Below, in pieces: positions 51,253 through 61,378 of a DNA stretch of 62,496 nt. The notes beneath the pieces were generated by a model. The model was not told the DNA's origin. It did no database searches and was given only the letters and a program-made list of their open reading frames with translations. A program made the translations under genes and the position numbers. How positions within the stretch are numbered: the stretch's first letter is position 1; each line of letters starts with the position of its first letter. The DNA comes from an uncultured Fidelibacterota bacterium (GTDB lineage: Bacteria; Fidelibacterota; Marinisomatia; Marinisomatales; TCS55). The DNA is taken from NCBI GenBank assembly GCA_902581045.1, contig CACHMU010000005.1, forward strand, positions 1 through 62,496, given 5' to 3'.

Positions 51253-53097
51253 ATGAGTAAAACCACAAAACAAGTTGATGAAGTTGTTATTCGGTTTGCA
51301 GGTGATTCAGGAGATGGTATGCAGCTTACAGGGGGCAGGTTTACAGAAACAACTGCTATTGTTGGAAATGATTTAAGTACACTACCTGATTTTCCAGCTG
51401 AAATTAGAGCTCCGGCTGGCTCGCTTGCTGGTGTAAGTGCGTTTCAAATCAAATTTAGTTCAAAAGATATTCATACTCCTGGAGATGCACCTGATATTTT
51501 GGTTGCAATGAACCCTGCAGCGCTAAAAGCTCACCAAACAGAAATCTTACCAGGTGGAACAATAATATGTAATGCAAATGCTTTTACTCCAAAAAATTTA
51601 AAGTTAGCTGGTTATGAGACTAATCCATTGGAAGACAAAACTTTAGAGGATCACTATACTGTATATTCAGTTGAAATGAGTAAAATGGTTGCTTTAGCAT
51701 CTGAAGACCTTGGTCTTTCTTCTAAGATTGTAGATAGAACAAAAAACTTTTTTGCACTTGGTCTATTATTTTGGATTTATGATAGGCCTACGCAACCTAC
51801 CAAGGATTGGTTAGCAATAAAATTTGCTAAGAAACCTGAGATTGTTGAAGCAAATGTCAGAGCTATGGATGCAGGATATAATTATGGTGAAACAACAGAA
51901 ATTTTTACTACACGCTATACTGTAGATAAAGCAAGTTTGCCACCTGGAACTTATCGGAATGTTGTAGGAAACTATGCATTATCAATGGGTTTAGCCGCAG
52001 CAGCTGAAAAGTCAAAATTAAATTTATTTTATGGTGGATATCCCATTACCCCAGCAAGTGATATTCTACATACTTTATCTGCATGGAAACATTTAGGAAT
52101 TAAAACGTTCCAAGCAGAAGATGAGATTGCAGGAATTACTGCTGTACTTGGTGCAGCTTTTACTGGAAGTTTGGGCGTAACTGCTACATCTGGTCCAGGA
52201 ATTGCTCTAAAAGGAGAGGCTATGGGTCTAGCTGTGATTGCTGAATTGCCAATAGTTGTGGTTAATGTTCAGAGAGGTGGCCCTAGTACTGGTTTGCCGA
52301 CCAAGACCGAACAATCTGATTTACTACAAGCTATGTATGGAAGAAATGGTGAGGCACCTATGCCTGTTATTGCATCATCTACACCTGGTGATTGCTTCTA
52401 CGCTGCTTATGAGGCATGTAGAATTGCGATAAAATATATGACCCCAGTAGTACTTTTAACAGATGGCTATCTTGCAAATGGTTCTGAACCTTGGCAAGTA
52501 CCTGTTTTAAAAGATCTGCCACCAATCGATATAAAATTCGCGGATAAATCCTCTATAGTTGATGGCCAATTCATGCCTTATTTAAGAAATAAAAAAACAT
52601 TGGCACGACCTTGGGCTATCCCAGGTATGAAAGGTTTAGAGCATAGGATAGGTGGTATAGAAAAAGAAGATGTGACAGGAAATGTAAGTTATGATCCTGA
52701 AAACCATCATCATATGGTTGAAACACGTGCAAAAAAAGTTGAAACGATTGCAGACGAGTTTGGTAAATCTGAGATTTTTGGTAACAAAAGTGGTGATTTG
52801 TTGATTTTAAGTTGGGGTGGAACAAAAGGCGCATGTAGATCTGCAGTAGAAGCACTTCAGGCAAAAAAGAAAAAAGTAAGTCACTTGCACATTCGATGGA
52901 TCAATCCATTGCCTAAAGACTTAGGTGAAATATTGATCAAATTTAAGAATGTTCTTATGCCTGAAATAAACTATGGTCAACTAAGTAAAATTATTAGAGC
53001 TGAATATCTTGTAGATATCAAAGGATTAAATTTAGTTCGTGGCAAACCAATTAGTTCTGCGGATATTCAAGAAGAAGCAAATTCATTAATAGGATAA
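51253..53097 (+). CDS. korA: 2-oxoglutarate:ferredoxin oxidoreductase, fused gamma-alpha subunit
   Basis: Subunit of the TPP- and Fe-S-dependent 2-oxoacid oxidoreductase that makes succinyl-CoA and reduced ferredoxin (or runs in reverse in CO2 fixation). The 614 residues start with the gamma domain (about 8-190, VIRFAGDSGDGMQLTGGRFT and PDFPAEIRAPAGSLAGVSAF). They continue with the alpha domain (about 235-610, GGYPITPASDILH, AEDEIAGITAVLGAAFTG and NVQRGGPSTGLPTKTEQSDL). An AAGGAA ribosome-binding site precedes the ATG. It pairs with korB 3 bases later. Confidence 0.94.
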   Translation: MSKTTKQVDEVVIRFAGDSGDGMQLTGGRFTETTAIVGNDLSTLPDFPAEIRAPAGSLAGVSAFQIKFSSKDIHTPGDAPDILVAMNPAALKAHQTEILPGGTIICNANAFTPKNLKLAGYETNPLEDKTLEDHYTVYSVEMSKMVALASEDLGLSSKIVDRTKNFFALGLLFWIYDRPTQPTKDWLAIKFAKKPEIVEANVRAMDAGYNYGETTEIFTTRYTVDKASLPPGTYRNVVGNYALSMGLAAAAEKSKLNLFYGGYPITPASDILHTLSAWKHLGIKTFQAEDEIAGITAVLGAAFTGSLGVTATSGPGIALKGEAMGLAVIAELPIVVVNVQRGGPSTGLPTKTEQSDLLQAMYGRNGEAPMPVIASSTPGDCFYAAYEACRIAIKYMTPVVLLTDGYLANGSEPWQVPVLKDLPPIDIKFADKSSIVDGQFMPYLRNKKTLARPWAIPGMKGLEHRIGGIEKEDVTGNVSYDPENHHHMVETRAKKVETIADEFGKSEIFGNKSGDLLILSWGGTKGACRSAVEALQAKKKKVSHLHIRWINPLPKDLGEILIKFKNVLMPEINYGQLSKIIRAEYLVDIKGLNLVRGKPISSADIQEEANSLIG

Positions 53098-53100
53098 AAA

Positions 53101-54120
53101 ATGGCTGAAACAAAAACAACAAAAACATATACTAGACAAGATTTTACATCAGATCAAGCTGTTCGATGGTGTCCTGGGTGTGGCGATTATGCAATTTTAG
53201 CACAAACTCAGAAGGTTTTTCCTGACCTAGGTGTTGATAAAGAAAATTTCGTATTTATTTCAGGAATTGGTTGCTCAAGCCGTTTCCCTTATTATATGGA
53301 CACATATGGATTTCATACTATTCACGGGCGCGCTCCGGCAATCGCATCTGGTGTGAAACTTGCAAATCCAGAGCTTTCTGTTTGGGTTGTTACTGGAGAT
53401 GGGGATGGACTTTCAATCGGTGGAAATCATACTATTCACCTTTTGCGTAGAAATTTAGATATCAACGTAATGCTTTTTAATAATCGTATATATGGATTGA
53501 CAAAAGGTCAATATTCTCCAACATCAGAAGTTGGAAAGGTTACAAAATCAACTCCAATGGGTTCACTAGATCGACCATTTAATCCGTTAACACTTTCTTT
53601 AGGGGCTGGCGCTACATTTGTTTCTAGAACTATTGATAAAGAGACAAAACATTTACAAGATATGATTAAAAGATCTCATAACCATAAAGGAACATCATTT
53701 ATGGAGATCTATCAAAATTGTAATATCTTTAATGATGGTGCATTCTCTCCTTTGACCGATAGGGAGACCAAGTTAGAAACAGTCCTTTGGCTAGAAAACA
53801 ATAGTCCAATGATTTTTGGTGCTGAAAAAAATAAAGGTATTCGGTTAGAGGGCAATACTCCAAAAGTAATAGAAATTGGGGATAAATGGTCAATAGATGA
53901 TGTCCTTGTACATGATGAATCTGACTATGTTATAGCATCATTACTTTCAAATATGACTTATAATCCTGACTTTCCAGATCCTGTTGGTGTTTTATATGCT
54001 GTTGAGGATACTACATATGAAGATATGATGATAGATCAGTTAAATGAGGCCGTCAAGAAAAAGGATAAAGGCTCGATTCAGGACATTATTAATTCAGGTG
54101 ATACTTGGGTGGTTAAATAA
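53101..54120 (+). CDS. korB: 2-oxoglutarate:ferredoxin oxidoreductase beta subunit
   Basis: TPP-binding beta subunit, 339 residues. Cysteines for the [4Fe-4S] cluster lie in RWCPGCGDYAIL and GIGCSSRFPYY. The TPP motif is VVTGDGDGLSIGGNH followed by LFNNRIYGLTKGQYSPTSE. It starts 3 bases after korA and is followed 12 bases later by fumarase. No separate delta ferredoxin subunit is nearby, as in the two-subunit KorAB type. Confidence 0.94.
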   Translation: MAETKTTKTYTRQDFTSDQAVRWCPGCGDYAILAQTQKVFPDLGVDKENFVFISGIGCSSRFPYYMDTYGFHTIHGRAPAIASGVKLANPELSVWVVTGDGDGLSIGGNHTIHLLRRNLDINVMLFNNRIYGLTKGQYSPTSEVGKVTKSTPMGSLDRPFNPLTLSLGAGATFVSRTIDKETKHLQDMIKRSHNHKGTSFMEIYQNCNIFNDGAFSPLTDRETKLETVLWLENNSPMIFGAEKNKGIRLEGNTPKVIEIGDKWSIDDVLVHDESDYVIASLLSNMTYNPDFPDPVGVLYAVEDTTYEDMMIDQLNEAVKKKDKGSIQDIINSGDTWVVK

Positions 54121-54132
54121 CTAATATTATAA

Positions 54133-55527
54133 ATGGGCTATCGCAAAGAAAAAGATAGTATGGGCGAATTGGAGGTACCAGAGGATCGGTACTATGGAGC
54201 CCAAACACAAAGGTCTTTAGAAAATTTCAAAATTGGTGGTGAGCGTTTTCAGCGTGAGCTTATTCGTGCTTATGGTATAATAAAAAAAGCTGCAGCAAAA
54301 GTTAATTCAGAAGCAGGTAGGCTTGATAAAAAAATTGCAGATGCTATTTCTAACGCATCAGATGAAGTAATTGATGGAAAGTTAGATGATCATTTCCCAC
54401 TTGTTATCTGGCAGACAGGCTCCGGTACTCAATCAAATATGAATTTTAATGAAGTTATTTCTAATAGAGCTATAGAAATGCTTGGAGGTGTGCTTGGGTC
54501 TAAAGATCCTGTGCATCCAAATGACCATGTAAATATGTCTCAATCAACAAATGATACTTTCCCAACTGCAATTAATATTGCTGCCGTTGAGTCAACAACA
54601 CATAAGTTGATTCCAGAATTAGAAAAACTGAGACAAAGCTTTGATTCTAAATCCAAAGAATTTGATTCAATAATCAAGCTTGGACGTACTCATTTGCAGG
54701 ATGCTACACCGCTGAGTTTAGGACAAGAGTTCTCAGGTTATACTTCTGCATTAGAGCATGGGATAAAAAGAATTAATAATGCTCTAAAGAGTTGTTATGA
54801 ATTAGCCATTGGTGGTACTGCTGTTGGTACTGGAATTAATTCTTTTGAAGGCTATGCTGAGGCTACAGCAAACGAAATTTCATCTATTACTGATTTACCA
54901 TTTAAAACAGCGCAGAATAAATTTGAAGCGCTTGGTGGCCAAGATTGCATTGTTGACCTTTCTGGAGCACTAAAAACTGTGTCAGGTTCTTTATTTAAAA
55001 TTGCAAATGATATACGTTGGTTAGCAAGTGGGCCAAGATCCGGTATAGGTGAAATATTGATTCCATCAAATGAACCTGGGTCATCGATTATGCCAGGAAA
55101 AGTCAATCCTACACAATGTGAAGCAATGACAATGGTTTGTGCACAAGTTATGGGAAATGATACTACAATAATGGTTGCTGGAGCCAGTGGTAATTTTGAG
55201 CTTAATGTTTATAGGCCCGTTATTGCCTACAATATTTTACAATCGATACGAATATTAAGTGATGCTATAAATTCATTTAGGACAAATTGTGTTGATGGAA
55301 TTGAAGCAAACGAAGAAAAGATTAATACTAACCTTTATAATTCTCTTATGCTAATAACTGCTTTAAACTCTCATATCGGATATGATAAAGCTGCTGAAGT
55401 TGCCAAAAAAGCATATGAGGATAATTCATCACTGAAGGAAGCCATAATTGAATTGGGATATATGAGTGGTGAAGATTTTGATAAATTCGTGAAACCTGAA
55501 GAAATGGTTAAACCATCCAAAAAATAA
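54133..55527 (+). CDS. fumC: Class II fumarate hydratase
   Basis: Iron-independent fumarase converting fumarate to malate in the TCA cycle, 464 residues. The superfamily signature [15 protein letters not shown] is at about 315-329. [36 protein letters not shown] and [20 protein letters not shown] are diagnostic of FumC. It is in an operon-like row with korA and korB, which places two TCA steps together. Confidence 0.95.
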   Translation: MGYRKEKDSMGELEVPEDRYYGAQTQRSLENFKIGGERFQRELIRAYGIIKKAAAKVNSEAGRLDKKIADAISNASDEVIDGKLDDHFPLVIWQTGSGTQSNMNFNEVISNRAIEMLGGVLGSKDPVHPNDHVNMSQSTNDTFPTAINIAAVESTTHKLIPELEKLRQSFDSKSKEFDSIIKLGRTHLQDATPLSLGQEFSGYTSALEHGIKRINNALKSCYELAIGGTAVGTGINSFEGYAEATANEISSITDLPFKTAQNKFEALGGQDCIVDLSGALKTVSGSLFKIANDIRWLASGPRSGIGEILIPSNEPGSSIMPGKVNPTQCEAMTMVCAQVMGNDTTIMVAGASGNFELNVYRPVIAYNILQSIRILSDAINSFRTNCVDGIEANEEKINTNLYNSLMLITALNSHIGYDKAAEVAKKAYEDNSSLKEAIIELGYMSGEDFDKFVKPEEMVKPSKK

Positions 55528-55614
55528 TTTAGATCGATTTTTATTATAATTAAGTTAGTTAACTATAAAAAAATTCCTACCTTTAATGAGTTAGGTAGTT
55601 AGTTAAATTTCATT

Positions 55615-57747
55615 ATGGCTTTTGAACTATCTACAGTCTCTTTACGAAAATATCTTAAGAGCGCAATTGTTTCGGTATTAACATTTTTATTTTTAATTGT
55701 TTCATATATTTTATATTTATCGCAAGATCTACCTTCTCTTGATCAACTAGAAAATTATGACCCAGACCTTGTAACTAGAATTTATTCAGCTGATGGGGAA
55801 ATCCTTGATGAACTGTTTTTAGAAAAACGAATTTTTGTTGATCTAGACCAAATCCCTAACAATATGAAAAACGCAACTATTGCATCCGAAGATCGTCGCT
55901 TTTATAATCATTGGGGAATCGATTCAAGAAGTATTGTCCGAGCGATTGTAATAAATATTATTAGCTTGGGTTATGAACAGGGATTTAGTTCTTTAACTCA
56001 ACAAGTAGCAAGAACGTTATATGATACAATTGGGTTCAAAAAGACTATAATTCGAAAGATCAAAGAAATTATAACTGCTATCCAAATTGAAAGAACATAT
56101 ACGAAAGATGAAATTCTTGAAATGTATTTGAACAATGTCCATTTTGGACATGGTACATATGGTGTTCAGGCTGCAGCGAAAAGATATTTTGGAAAAGATG
56201 CAGTTCAATTAACTTTAGGTGAATCTGCAATGCTTGTTGGGATTTTACCTGCTCCAGCTAGATATTCTCCAATTAACCATCCAGAACGAGCTCATTATAA
56301 AAGGAATGTGGTATTACGTGTAATGCGTGATGAAAAATTTATCACTAAAGATATTTATTCTGAAGCCCGTGTTATCGAAGCAGAAAATGTATCAAGGGAC
56401 CAAGCTAAAGGTAAAGCACCATATTTTACTGAATTTATTCGTCGAACTATGGAAAAAGAAGATGATCGTCTTGGAGTTAATATATATAGAGACGGTTTAA
56501 AAATTTATACGACACTCGATACCAGATTACAAACTATTGCTGAAAAAGCATTAATGGATGCTATTAAACGAAATCAAGAAAAACTAAATCAACGCCTATT
56601 TAATGATCAGGAAGAATTCTCAAAATTAGCATATCTTAGTATTTTTTCTGAGGATACTGTAAAAATGATGATGCAGGGCGACTCAACTCTCTACAAAGAT
56701 TTACGGAACAAACTTTTAGTCCAAGGTGCTTTTGTCGCACTAGACCCAGAGACTGGCGCAATACTTGCAATGATAGGAGGTAGGCCAGATTATCATGATC
56801 AGTACAATAGAGCAGTTCAAGCAAAACGCCAACCAGGATCTGTATTTAAACCAATCGTTTATACTACGGCTATTGATAATGGTTACCCTGTATCAAAACA
56901 ATTATTAAATCAGCCACTAGTTCTTCGTGTCTTAAATGCAGCTGGTGAATGGGAGAAATGGATGCCACGGAATTATGATGGAACCACTAGCGGTTTGACA
57001 ACCCTTAGAGAAGGCATTCGAAAATCAATTAATTTGGTTGCTGTAAGAGTGGTTAAAGAGCTTGTTCCTGCCGGTGAAGTAAGATCAATGGCAAAACGAA
57101 TGGGTATTACAACGGATATACGTGCAGTAGATGCAATAGCGCTTGGGACATCAGAAGTTTATCTGATCGATGTTGTAAATGCATACTCTGCATTTGCAAA
57201 CAAAGGTGTTCTAAGTCAGCCTTTTGGAATAACAAAGGTTGAGGATAGATATGGTAATATAATAAAGGAATATGAACCAATTAGAGAGGAAGTATTAAGA
57301 GAAGAATCTGCTTATGTTATGACCTCTATGTTGCAAACTGTTATGGATGCTGGAACAGGAGGGAGTGCAAGATGGCGACATAATTTTTATCATCCAGCAG
57401 GTGGAAAGACAGGTACAACGCAAAATTGGACCGATGCCTGGTTTGTTGGATTCTCAAAACAATTAGCAGCAGGCGTATGGATCGGTGTAGATGATCCTGT
57501 AGTAAGCTTGGGCACCAGTCAAGATGGATCAAGAGCAGCTCTCCCAGCATGGGCAAAGTTTATGGCAGGAGCTCATGATACCCTTAGATTAAAACGACAA
57601 AAATTTGATAGACCAGATAAAGTCATAGATGTTGAAATCTGCGCGATCACAAAAGATTTGCCAACAAATCTATGTGAAGTTGAAACAGAAATTTTTATAA
57701 AAGATACCGAACCTACGAGAATATGTAAGGTTCATCGTCGAAATTAG
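55615..57747 (+). CDS. mrcA: Class A penicillin-binding protein (PBP1A-like), bifunctional
   Basis: Inner-membrane peptidoglycan synthase with glycosyltransferase and transpeptidase activity, 710 residues. A transmembrane anchor lies at about 18-36. The GT51 domain (about 60-230) has E92 in ASEDRRFYNHWGID and SSLTQQVARTL. The transpeptidase domain has S409 in KRQPGSVFKPIVY, a SINLVAVR (SxN) motif, and KTG at 598-600. The short C-terminal tail contains three cysteines (ICAITKDLPTNLCEVE and a later ICKVH). Its stop overlaps that of convergent deoA by 4 bases. Confidence 0.94.
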   Translation: MAFELSTVSLRKYLKSAIVSVLTFLFLIVSYILYLSQDLPSLDQLENYDPDLVTRIYSADGEILDELFLEKRIFVDLDQIPNNMKNATIASEDRRFYNHWGIDSRSIVRAIVINIISLGYEQGFSSLTQQVARTLYDTIGFKKTIIRKIKEIITAIQIERTYTKDEILEMYLNNVHFGHGTYGVQAAAKRYFGKDAVQLTLGESAMLVGILPAPARYSPINHPERAHYKRNVVLRVMRDEKFITKDIYSEARVIEAENVSRDQAKGKAPYFTEFIRRTMEKEDDRLGVNIYRDGLKIYTTLDTRLQTIAEKALMDAIKRNQEKLNQRLFNDQEEFSKLAYLSIFSEDTVKMMMQGDSTLYKDLRNKLLVQGAFVALDPETGAILAMIGGRPDYHDQYNRAVQAKRQPGSVFKPIVYTTAIDNGYPVSKQLLNQPLVLRVLNAAGEWEKWMPRNYDGTTSGLTTLREGIRKSINLVAVRVVKELVPAGEVRSMAKRMGITTDIRAVDAIALGTSEVYLIDVVNAYSAFANKGVLSQPFGITKVEDRYGNIIKEYEPIREEVLREESAYVMTSMLQTVMDAGTGGSARWRHNFYHPAGGKTGTTQNWTDAWFVGFSKQLAAGVWIGVDDPVVSLGTSQDGSRAALPAWAKFMAGAHDTLRLKRQKFDRPDKVIDVEICAITKDLPTNLCEVETEIFIKDTEPTRICKVHRRN

Positions 57748-59036
57748 TTATATGATTGATAAAATAATTTAGTGTAATTCTTATTATCACCGATTATAAT
57801 TGAATCACTAAGTAATTCAATTGTTGAATCAAGTTTACTTTTATTTGAATTAAAACATCGAAAAACTGGATCTCCTTTTTTTACTTCATCACCAACTTTC
57901 CTAATGAACTCAATGCCCCCAGTTGCGTCAAGTTGAGTTAATTTTGATTTCTGACCACATCCTAATTCAACAGTAGCCCAGCCAATTTTTAAAGTATCCA
58001 TTGATTCTATATATCCATTTTCTTTAGCCGTAATATTTTCTTCAAAAAGAGGTTGAATAAATTTATCAAGATTATTTAAATCTCCTCCTTGTAAATCAAC
58101 CATTTGCTCAAACTTTTGAAACGCTTTACCAGAATTGATCAAATTTTCTTGAATTGAAATAGCAGTGGCTTGATCATTTGTTATTCCACTTTGAATAATA
58201 AGTTTGCTTCCTAGTTCATAAACTACTTTCATAAGATCTTTTGATCCATTGCCCTTTAAGGCTGCTATAGACTCTTGAACCTCACACCACATTCCAGCGG
58301 TTCTACCTAGCGGTTGATCCATTCCCGAATATACTATATCAATAGTTAAACCAAATGATTCACCAACACTTTGAAGCGCTCTGCCAAGGCTTTTGCCTTG
58401 GTCTAGGCTTTTCATAAATGCTCCATTACCAATTTTAATATCAAGGACCAAGCCTTTAATTCCTTCTGCAATTTTTTTACTCAAAATTGATCCGCATATA
58501 AGTGGGACAGAATCAATAGTATTTGTTTGATGTCTTAATGCATACATTCTTCTATCTGCTGGACATATCGTTTCTGTTTGAGACATAATGCAAATACCAA
58601 TCTTCTCTACATTGTTTTTAAAATCATTAATTGATAAACTTGTTTTGAAATTTGGTATAGTCTCTAGCTTATCAATTGTGCCTCCAGTATGTCCAAGTCC
58701 CCTACCTGCTAACATAGGTATTGCTAATCCAGCAGCAGCCATTACTGGACCAAGAATAAGTGAAACTTTGTCGCCAACTCCTCCTGTAGAATGTTTATCT
58801 GCTACATAAATATCACTATCTGTGAATTCTATTTTTTCGCCAGAATCTAACATCACCTTTGTAAATGAAATTGTTTCATCATTAGTCATACCATGAGTAT
58901 GAACAGCTCTTAAAAATGAGATCATTAAATCATCATCAAATTCATTATTTAAGTAATGGTTAATAAAATATTCTAGATCTGAGCTGGGAATTATATTCCC
59001 TTTTTCTTTACTCTGAATGATTTCCTTTGGGTTCAT
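57744..59036 (-). CDS. deoA: Thymidine/pyrimidine-nucleoside phosphorylase
   Basis: Phosphorolysis of thymidine (or uridine) to base and (deoxy)ribose-1-phosphate, for nucleoside salvage. The 430 residues contain DKHSTGGVGDKVSLILGPVM, AGRGLGHTGGTIDKLE and the C-terminal PYNP domain (LGCGQKSKLTQLDATGGIEF). The start at 59036 lies 29 bases inside the end of the LptF/G gene, so the two are coupled. Specificity between thymidine and uridine cannot be decided by eye. Confidence 0.93.
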   Translation of the reverse strand: MNPKEIIQSKEKGNIIPSSDLEYFINHYLNNEFDDDLMISFLRAVHTHGMTNDETISFTKVMLDSGEKIEFTDSDIYVADKHSTGGVGDKVSLILGPVMAAAGLAIPMLAGRGLGHTGGTIDKLETIPNFKTSLSINDFKNNVEKIGICIMSQTETICPADRRMYALRHQTNTIDSVPLICGSILSKKIAEGIKGLVLDIKIGNGAFMKSLDQGKSLGRALQSVGESFGLTIDIVYSGMDQPLGRTAGMWCEVQESIAALKGNGSKDLMKVVYELGSKLIIQSGITNDQATAISIQENLINSGKAFQKFEQMVDLQGGDLNNLDKFIQPLFEENITAKENGYIESMDTLKIGWATVELGCGQKSKLTQLDATGGIEFIRKVGDEVKKGDPVFRCFNSNKSKLDSTIELLSDSIIIGDNKNYTKLFYQSYN

Positions 59037-60405
59037 TTTTTTTCTTTTTAAAACGTTTAAAAATATTTAATTCAAAACGCAAGGGTGGTTGCTCTCGGAC
59101 TGTATGTATCATAAGATAAGTTGCTATTATTAAAAGGATAATATTTGGTGACCATACACCAACCATAGGTGTAAGAATAGTACGGTCAGCCAGATCCTCA
59201 CCGCCTATCATTAGAATGTAATAAATGAGAAAGAACCCAAATGATAATCCAGTTGCTATTGTAAATCCCCCTTTTCTAAATAAAACTCCTAAAGAAGCAC
59301 CTGTCATAATAAATAGAATACTAGCTACGGGTAGAGAAAATTTCTTATGGAGTTCAACATTATATTTGTTACTAGACTTGGCATAACTCCTTAGCAAATT
59401 ATATTCATTTGTTAATTGTCTAGAGACAACATCAATATCTTTTTCTTTTCTATATATTACATCTCCGCTATTTGATGTATCAGCGCTAAATGCATTTTTA
59501 TAATTTTCTAATAGTAATTGTGATGCCTCTAGTGAAGGAGGAACTAAACTATCCATACCTGTTCTAATCAATGCTCTTCCAATCCGACCTTTTACAATAT
59601 CGAGTCTATCATTAATACTTTTTCTTTTCTCTAGTATCATTGCAATTGTCATTTCTCTATCTGAACGACTAGTAGTATCTCTTCGATTTAAGAAAAGATC
59701 ATCAGCTGGTATAGTGATTTTGTGTTTGTCGAATTCAATTCGACGATAGTTACCATAATCATTAAGATCAAGCTCATGGATTTCTCCATCATAAAGATCT
59801 AAAATTATAGCATCATCAATTGTAGAGAGCTGTCCTGTTTTAGAATGAATACTTGTTTGGGACTCATTAATACCTTTACTAAATATTCGGACGTCTTTTA
59901 AAACATCACCTTCTTTATCTTTAATTATCATACTATAACTTGGAAGATCATCCATGAAATAACCTGGTTCAATATTAAGATCTGGACGTTTTCGATAAAT
60001 ATCACCTGAAAGCATCCTAGCTTTAAAATTCATTTCAGGCATTATAAATGAATTAAATAAAATAAGAATTATTGAGATTAAGAGACCCATAACTAAAGCT
60101 GGTCGGACGATTGTTGTAAAGCTAATTCCAGAAGCTCTCATTGCAGTAATTTCATTATCCTCTGAGAATTGGCCAAATGCCATCAGTGCCGCTACGAGTA
60201 CAGCCATAGGAACTGCCAGGGCACTTATCCATCCAAGGTTAAGAAATAGATATTCAAAAATAGTTCCTATATCTAGGTCCTTACCAATAAACCGATCGAT
60301 TGCCCTTAATAGGAATTGAGTAAACAATACGAACACAATTATTATTAGAGAAAAAATAAACGGCATAAATAGCTGTTTAAGTATATATCTAGTTAATAGG
60401 CGCAT
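59008..60405 (-). CDS. LptF/LptG family LPS-transport permease (YjgP/YjgQ)
   Basis: Inner-membrane permease of the LptB2FG LPS exporter. The 465 residues have three N-terminal membrane helices (LLTRYILKQLFMPFIFSLII; ISALAVPMAVLVAALMAFG; VMGLLISIILILFNSFIMPE), a large periplasmic beta-jellyroll-like domain (about 125-345) and three C-terminal helices. FGQFSEDNEITAMRASGISF is the family motif. Whether it is LptF or LptG is unclear. It implies an LPS-bearing, diderm cell. The end overlaps deoA by 29 bases. Confidence 0.92.
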   Translation of the reverse strand: MRLLTRYILKQLFMPFIFSLIIIVFVLFTQFLLRAIDRFIGKDLDIGTIFEYLFLNLGWISALAVPMAVLVAALMAFGQFSEDNEITAMRASGISFTTIVRPALVMGLLISIILILFNSFIMPEMNFKARMLSGDIYRKRPDLNIEPGYFMDDLPSYSMIIKDKEGDVLKDVRIFSKGINESQTSIHSKTGQLSTIDDAIILDLYDGEIHELDLNDYGNYRRIEFDKHKITIPADDLFLNRRDTTSRSDREMTIAMILEKRKSINDRLDIVKGRIGRALIRTGMDSLVPPSLEASQLLLENYKNAFSADTSNSGDVIYRKEKDIDVVSRQLTNEYNLLRSYAKSSNKYNVELHKKFSLPVASILFIMTGASLGVLFRKGGFTIATGLSFGFFLIYYILMIGGEDLADRTILTPMVGVWSPNIILLIIATYLMIHTVREQPPLRFELNIFKRFKKKKNEPKGNHSE

Positions 60406-60552
60406 AGGAAAAATTACAATACTTACCTTTTATTATTACCATCTTGAATGGAAAATCGGATAAAGTGTTCCTAATAAATTTATTTTCGTTTAATTTATTT
60501 AAAACCAGTAATTTGGGCGGCTTCAAATTATTAAATTTTTTGAAGTATATAT

Positions 60553-60627
60553 GGTGGGTGTAGCTCAGCTGGTTAGAGCACCTGGTTGTGGCCCAGGAGG
60601 CCGTGGGTTCAAGTCCCATCACTCACC
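60553..60627 (+). tRNA. tRNA-His (GTG)
   Basis: Cloverleaf with an acceptor of GTGGGTG against CACTCAC plus the extra 5' G (60553) opposite discriminator C (60627), the tRNA-His hallmark. The anticodon loop is TTGTGGC (anticodon GTG), with D arm GCTC...GAGC, anticodon stem CCTGG/CCAGG, and T arm GTGGG-TTCAAGT-CCCAT. CCA is not encoded in full. It is 24 bases upstream of tRNA-Pro. Confidence 0.96.
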
Positions 60628-60651
60628 CACTGTGAGTTAGAAAGAAATTTT

Positions 60652-60726
60652 CGGGGTGTGGCGCAGTCCGGTTAGCGCACCTGCTTTGGGAGCAGGGGGT
60701 CGGAGGTTCGAATCCTCTCACCCCGA
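60652..60726 (+). tRNA. tRNA-Pro (TGG)
   Basis: Acceptor CGGGGTG pairs with CACCCCG, and A is the discriminator at 60726. The D arm is GCGC...GCGC, the anticodon stem-loop is CCTGC-TTTGGGA-GCAGG (anticodon TGG), and the T arm is CGGAGG-TTCGAAT-CCTCT. It follows tRNA-His, probably in one transcript, and is followed by an intrinsic terminator at 60735. The 3' end could be an integration site for the downstream element. Confidence 0.96.
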
Positions 60727-60734
60727 CTAAAGAA

Positions 60735-60770
60735 AAGCTCTGTTTCTCTGACGAGAGACGGGGCTTTTTT
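60735..60770 (+). terminator. Intrinsic terminator of the tRNA operon
   Basis: AAGCTCTGTTTCTC (60735-60748) pairs, with several G-U wobbles, with GAGAGACGGGGCTT (60753-60766) around a 4-base loop, and T6 runs to 60770. It is positioned 9 bases after tRNA-Pro. Confidence 0.9.
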
Positions 60771-60800
60771 GCTTTATAACACTTTCTCCAAGTTGATTAA

Positions 60801-60854
60801 GAAAGTAGCAGAAAGTAGCATATTTTGCTACCCTAATGCTACCAATATGCTACC
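60801..60854 (-). repeat. Iteron-like array of GGTAGCA / TGCTACC motifs
   Basis: GAAAGTAGCA occurs twice in tandem (60801-60810 and 60811-60820). TGCTACC occurs three times with exactly 11-base spacing (60826, 60837, 60848). On the minus strand this is three GGTAGCA direct repeats at helical period followed by two inverted ones. The array fills the space just after the stop of the RepL-like gene at 60860. The layout resembles replication iterons or recombinase arm sites. Confidence 0.65.
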
Positions 60855-60859
60855 CTTTT

Positions 60860-61378
60860 TCACCAATTCAAGTTTTCAATTCTCTTAAACGACTTAATAT
60901 CTTTTAAGTCAGCCTTATTGATATATTTCTCCAGATGAGGATCTTCTTTCATCATTCTAATAATAATATCAGTATGGTAGAAGTGAGATCTACTGGCAAA
61001 AGTGGGATTTACATAATACCCATCATCAAACTTAAATATTCCTTTAACATGATGCAGTCTGGAGTAAAATGATGTGATTGTACGCTCTGAAACTCCAATA
61101 ATTGCTGCCATATCTTTATGTTTTAGTGGTTTAGGCGTTCTGCCTACATGGATATACGCTAGTCGATTAGTCTGCCATTCCAAGTTATCATACAATTTGC
61201 TAAGGTTTCCAATTCCCCCTCTATTCAGAGTGTTTATTGCCCGCTCTTCCACCTTTATAAATTTTGTTTTCAATTTTATACATTTTGGGAGGTTTATCGC
61301 TTTATCTGGAAGTGATTTTTCTTCACCTGTTTCCGTGTTAACCAAGGATCGACACGCAATAAATTGCGTCTTTTTCAC
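60860..61378 (-). CDS. RepL-like replication/HTH protein
   Basis: A 172-residue protein that resembles plasmid RepL-type replication initiators in layout: an early LVNTETGEEKS, a helical middle, a winged HTH (PLKHKDMAAIIGVSERTITSFYSRLHHVKGIFKF) and a GYYVNPTFASRS hairpin. The similarity is by eye and modest; a phage or plasmid HTH regulator is the alternative. The start is GTG at 61378 with a GCAGG ribosome-binding site; no ATG is available. An array of iteron-like repeats sits at its 3' side and a large palindrome lies 207 bases upstream. Setting and start codons differ from the chromosomal genes before the tRNAs. Confidence 0.55.
   Translation of the reverse strand: MKKTQFIACRSLVNTETGEEKSLPDKAINLPKCIKLKTKFIKVEERAINTLNRGGIGNLSKLYDNLEWQTNRLAYIHVGRTPKPLKHKDMAAIIGVSERTITSFYSRLHHVKGIFKFDDGYYVNPTFASRSHFYHTDIIIRMMKEDPHLEKYINKADLKDIKSFKRIENLNW

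Noticed and set aside
55556-55565. TAGTTAACTA palindrome and a 6-bp CTACCT/AGGTAG stem before mrcA
   Set aside because: Short AT-rich dyads expected by chance in this genome; no T-run or spacing supports a function.
60389-60622. 77-residue frame on the minus strand
   Set aside because: It runs antisense through tRNA-His and is a chance frame.
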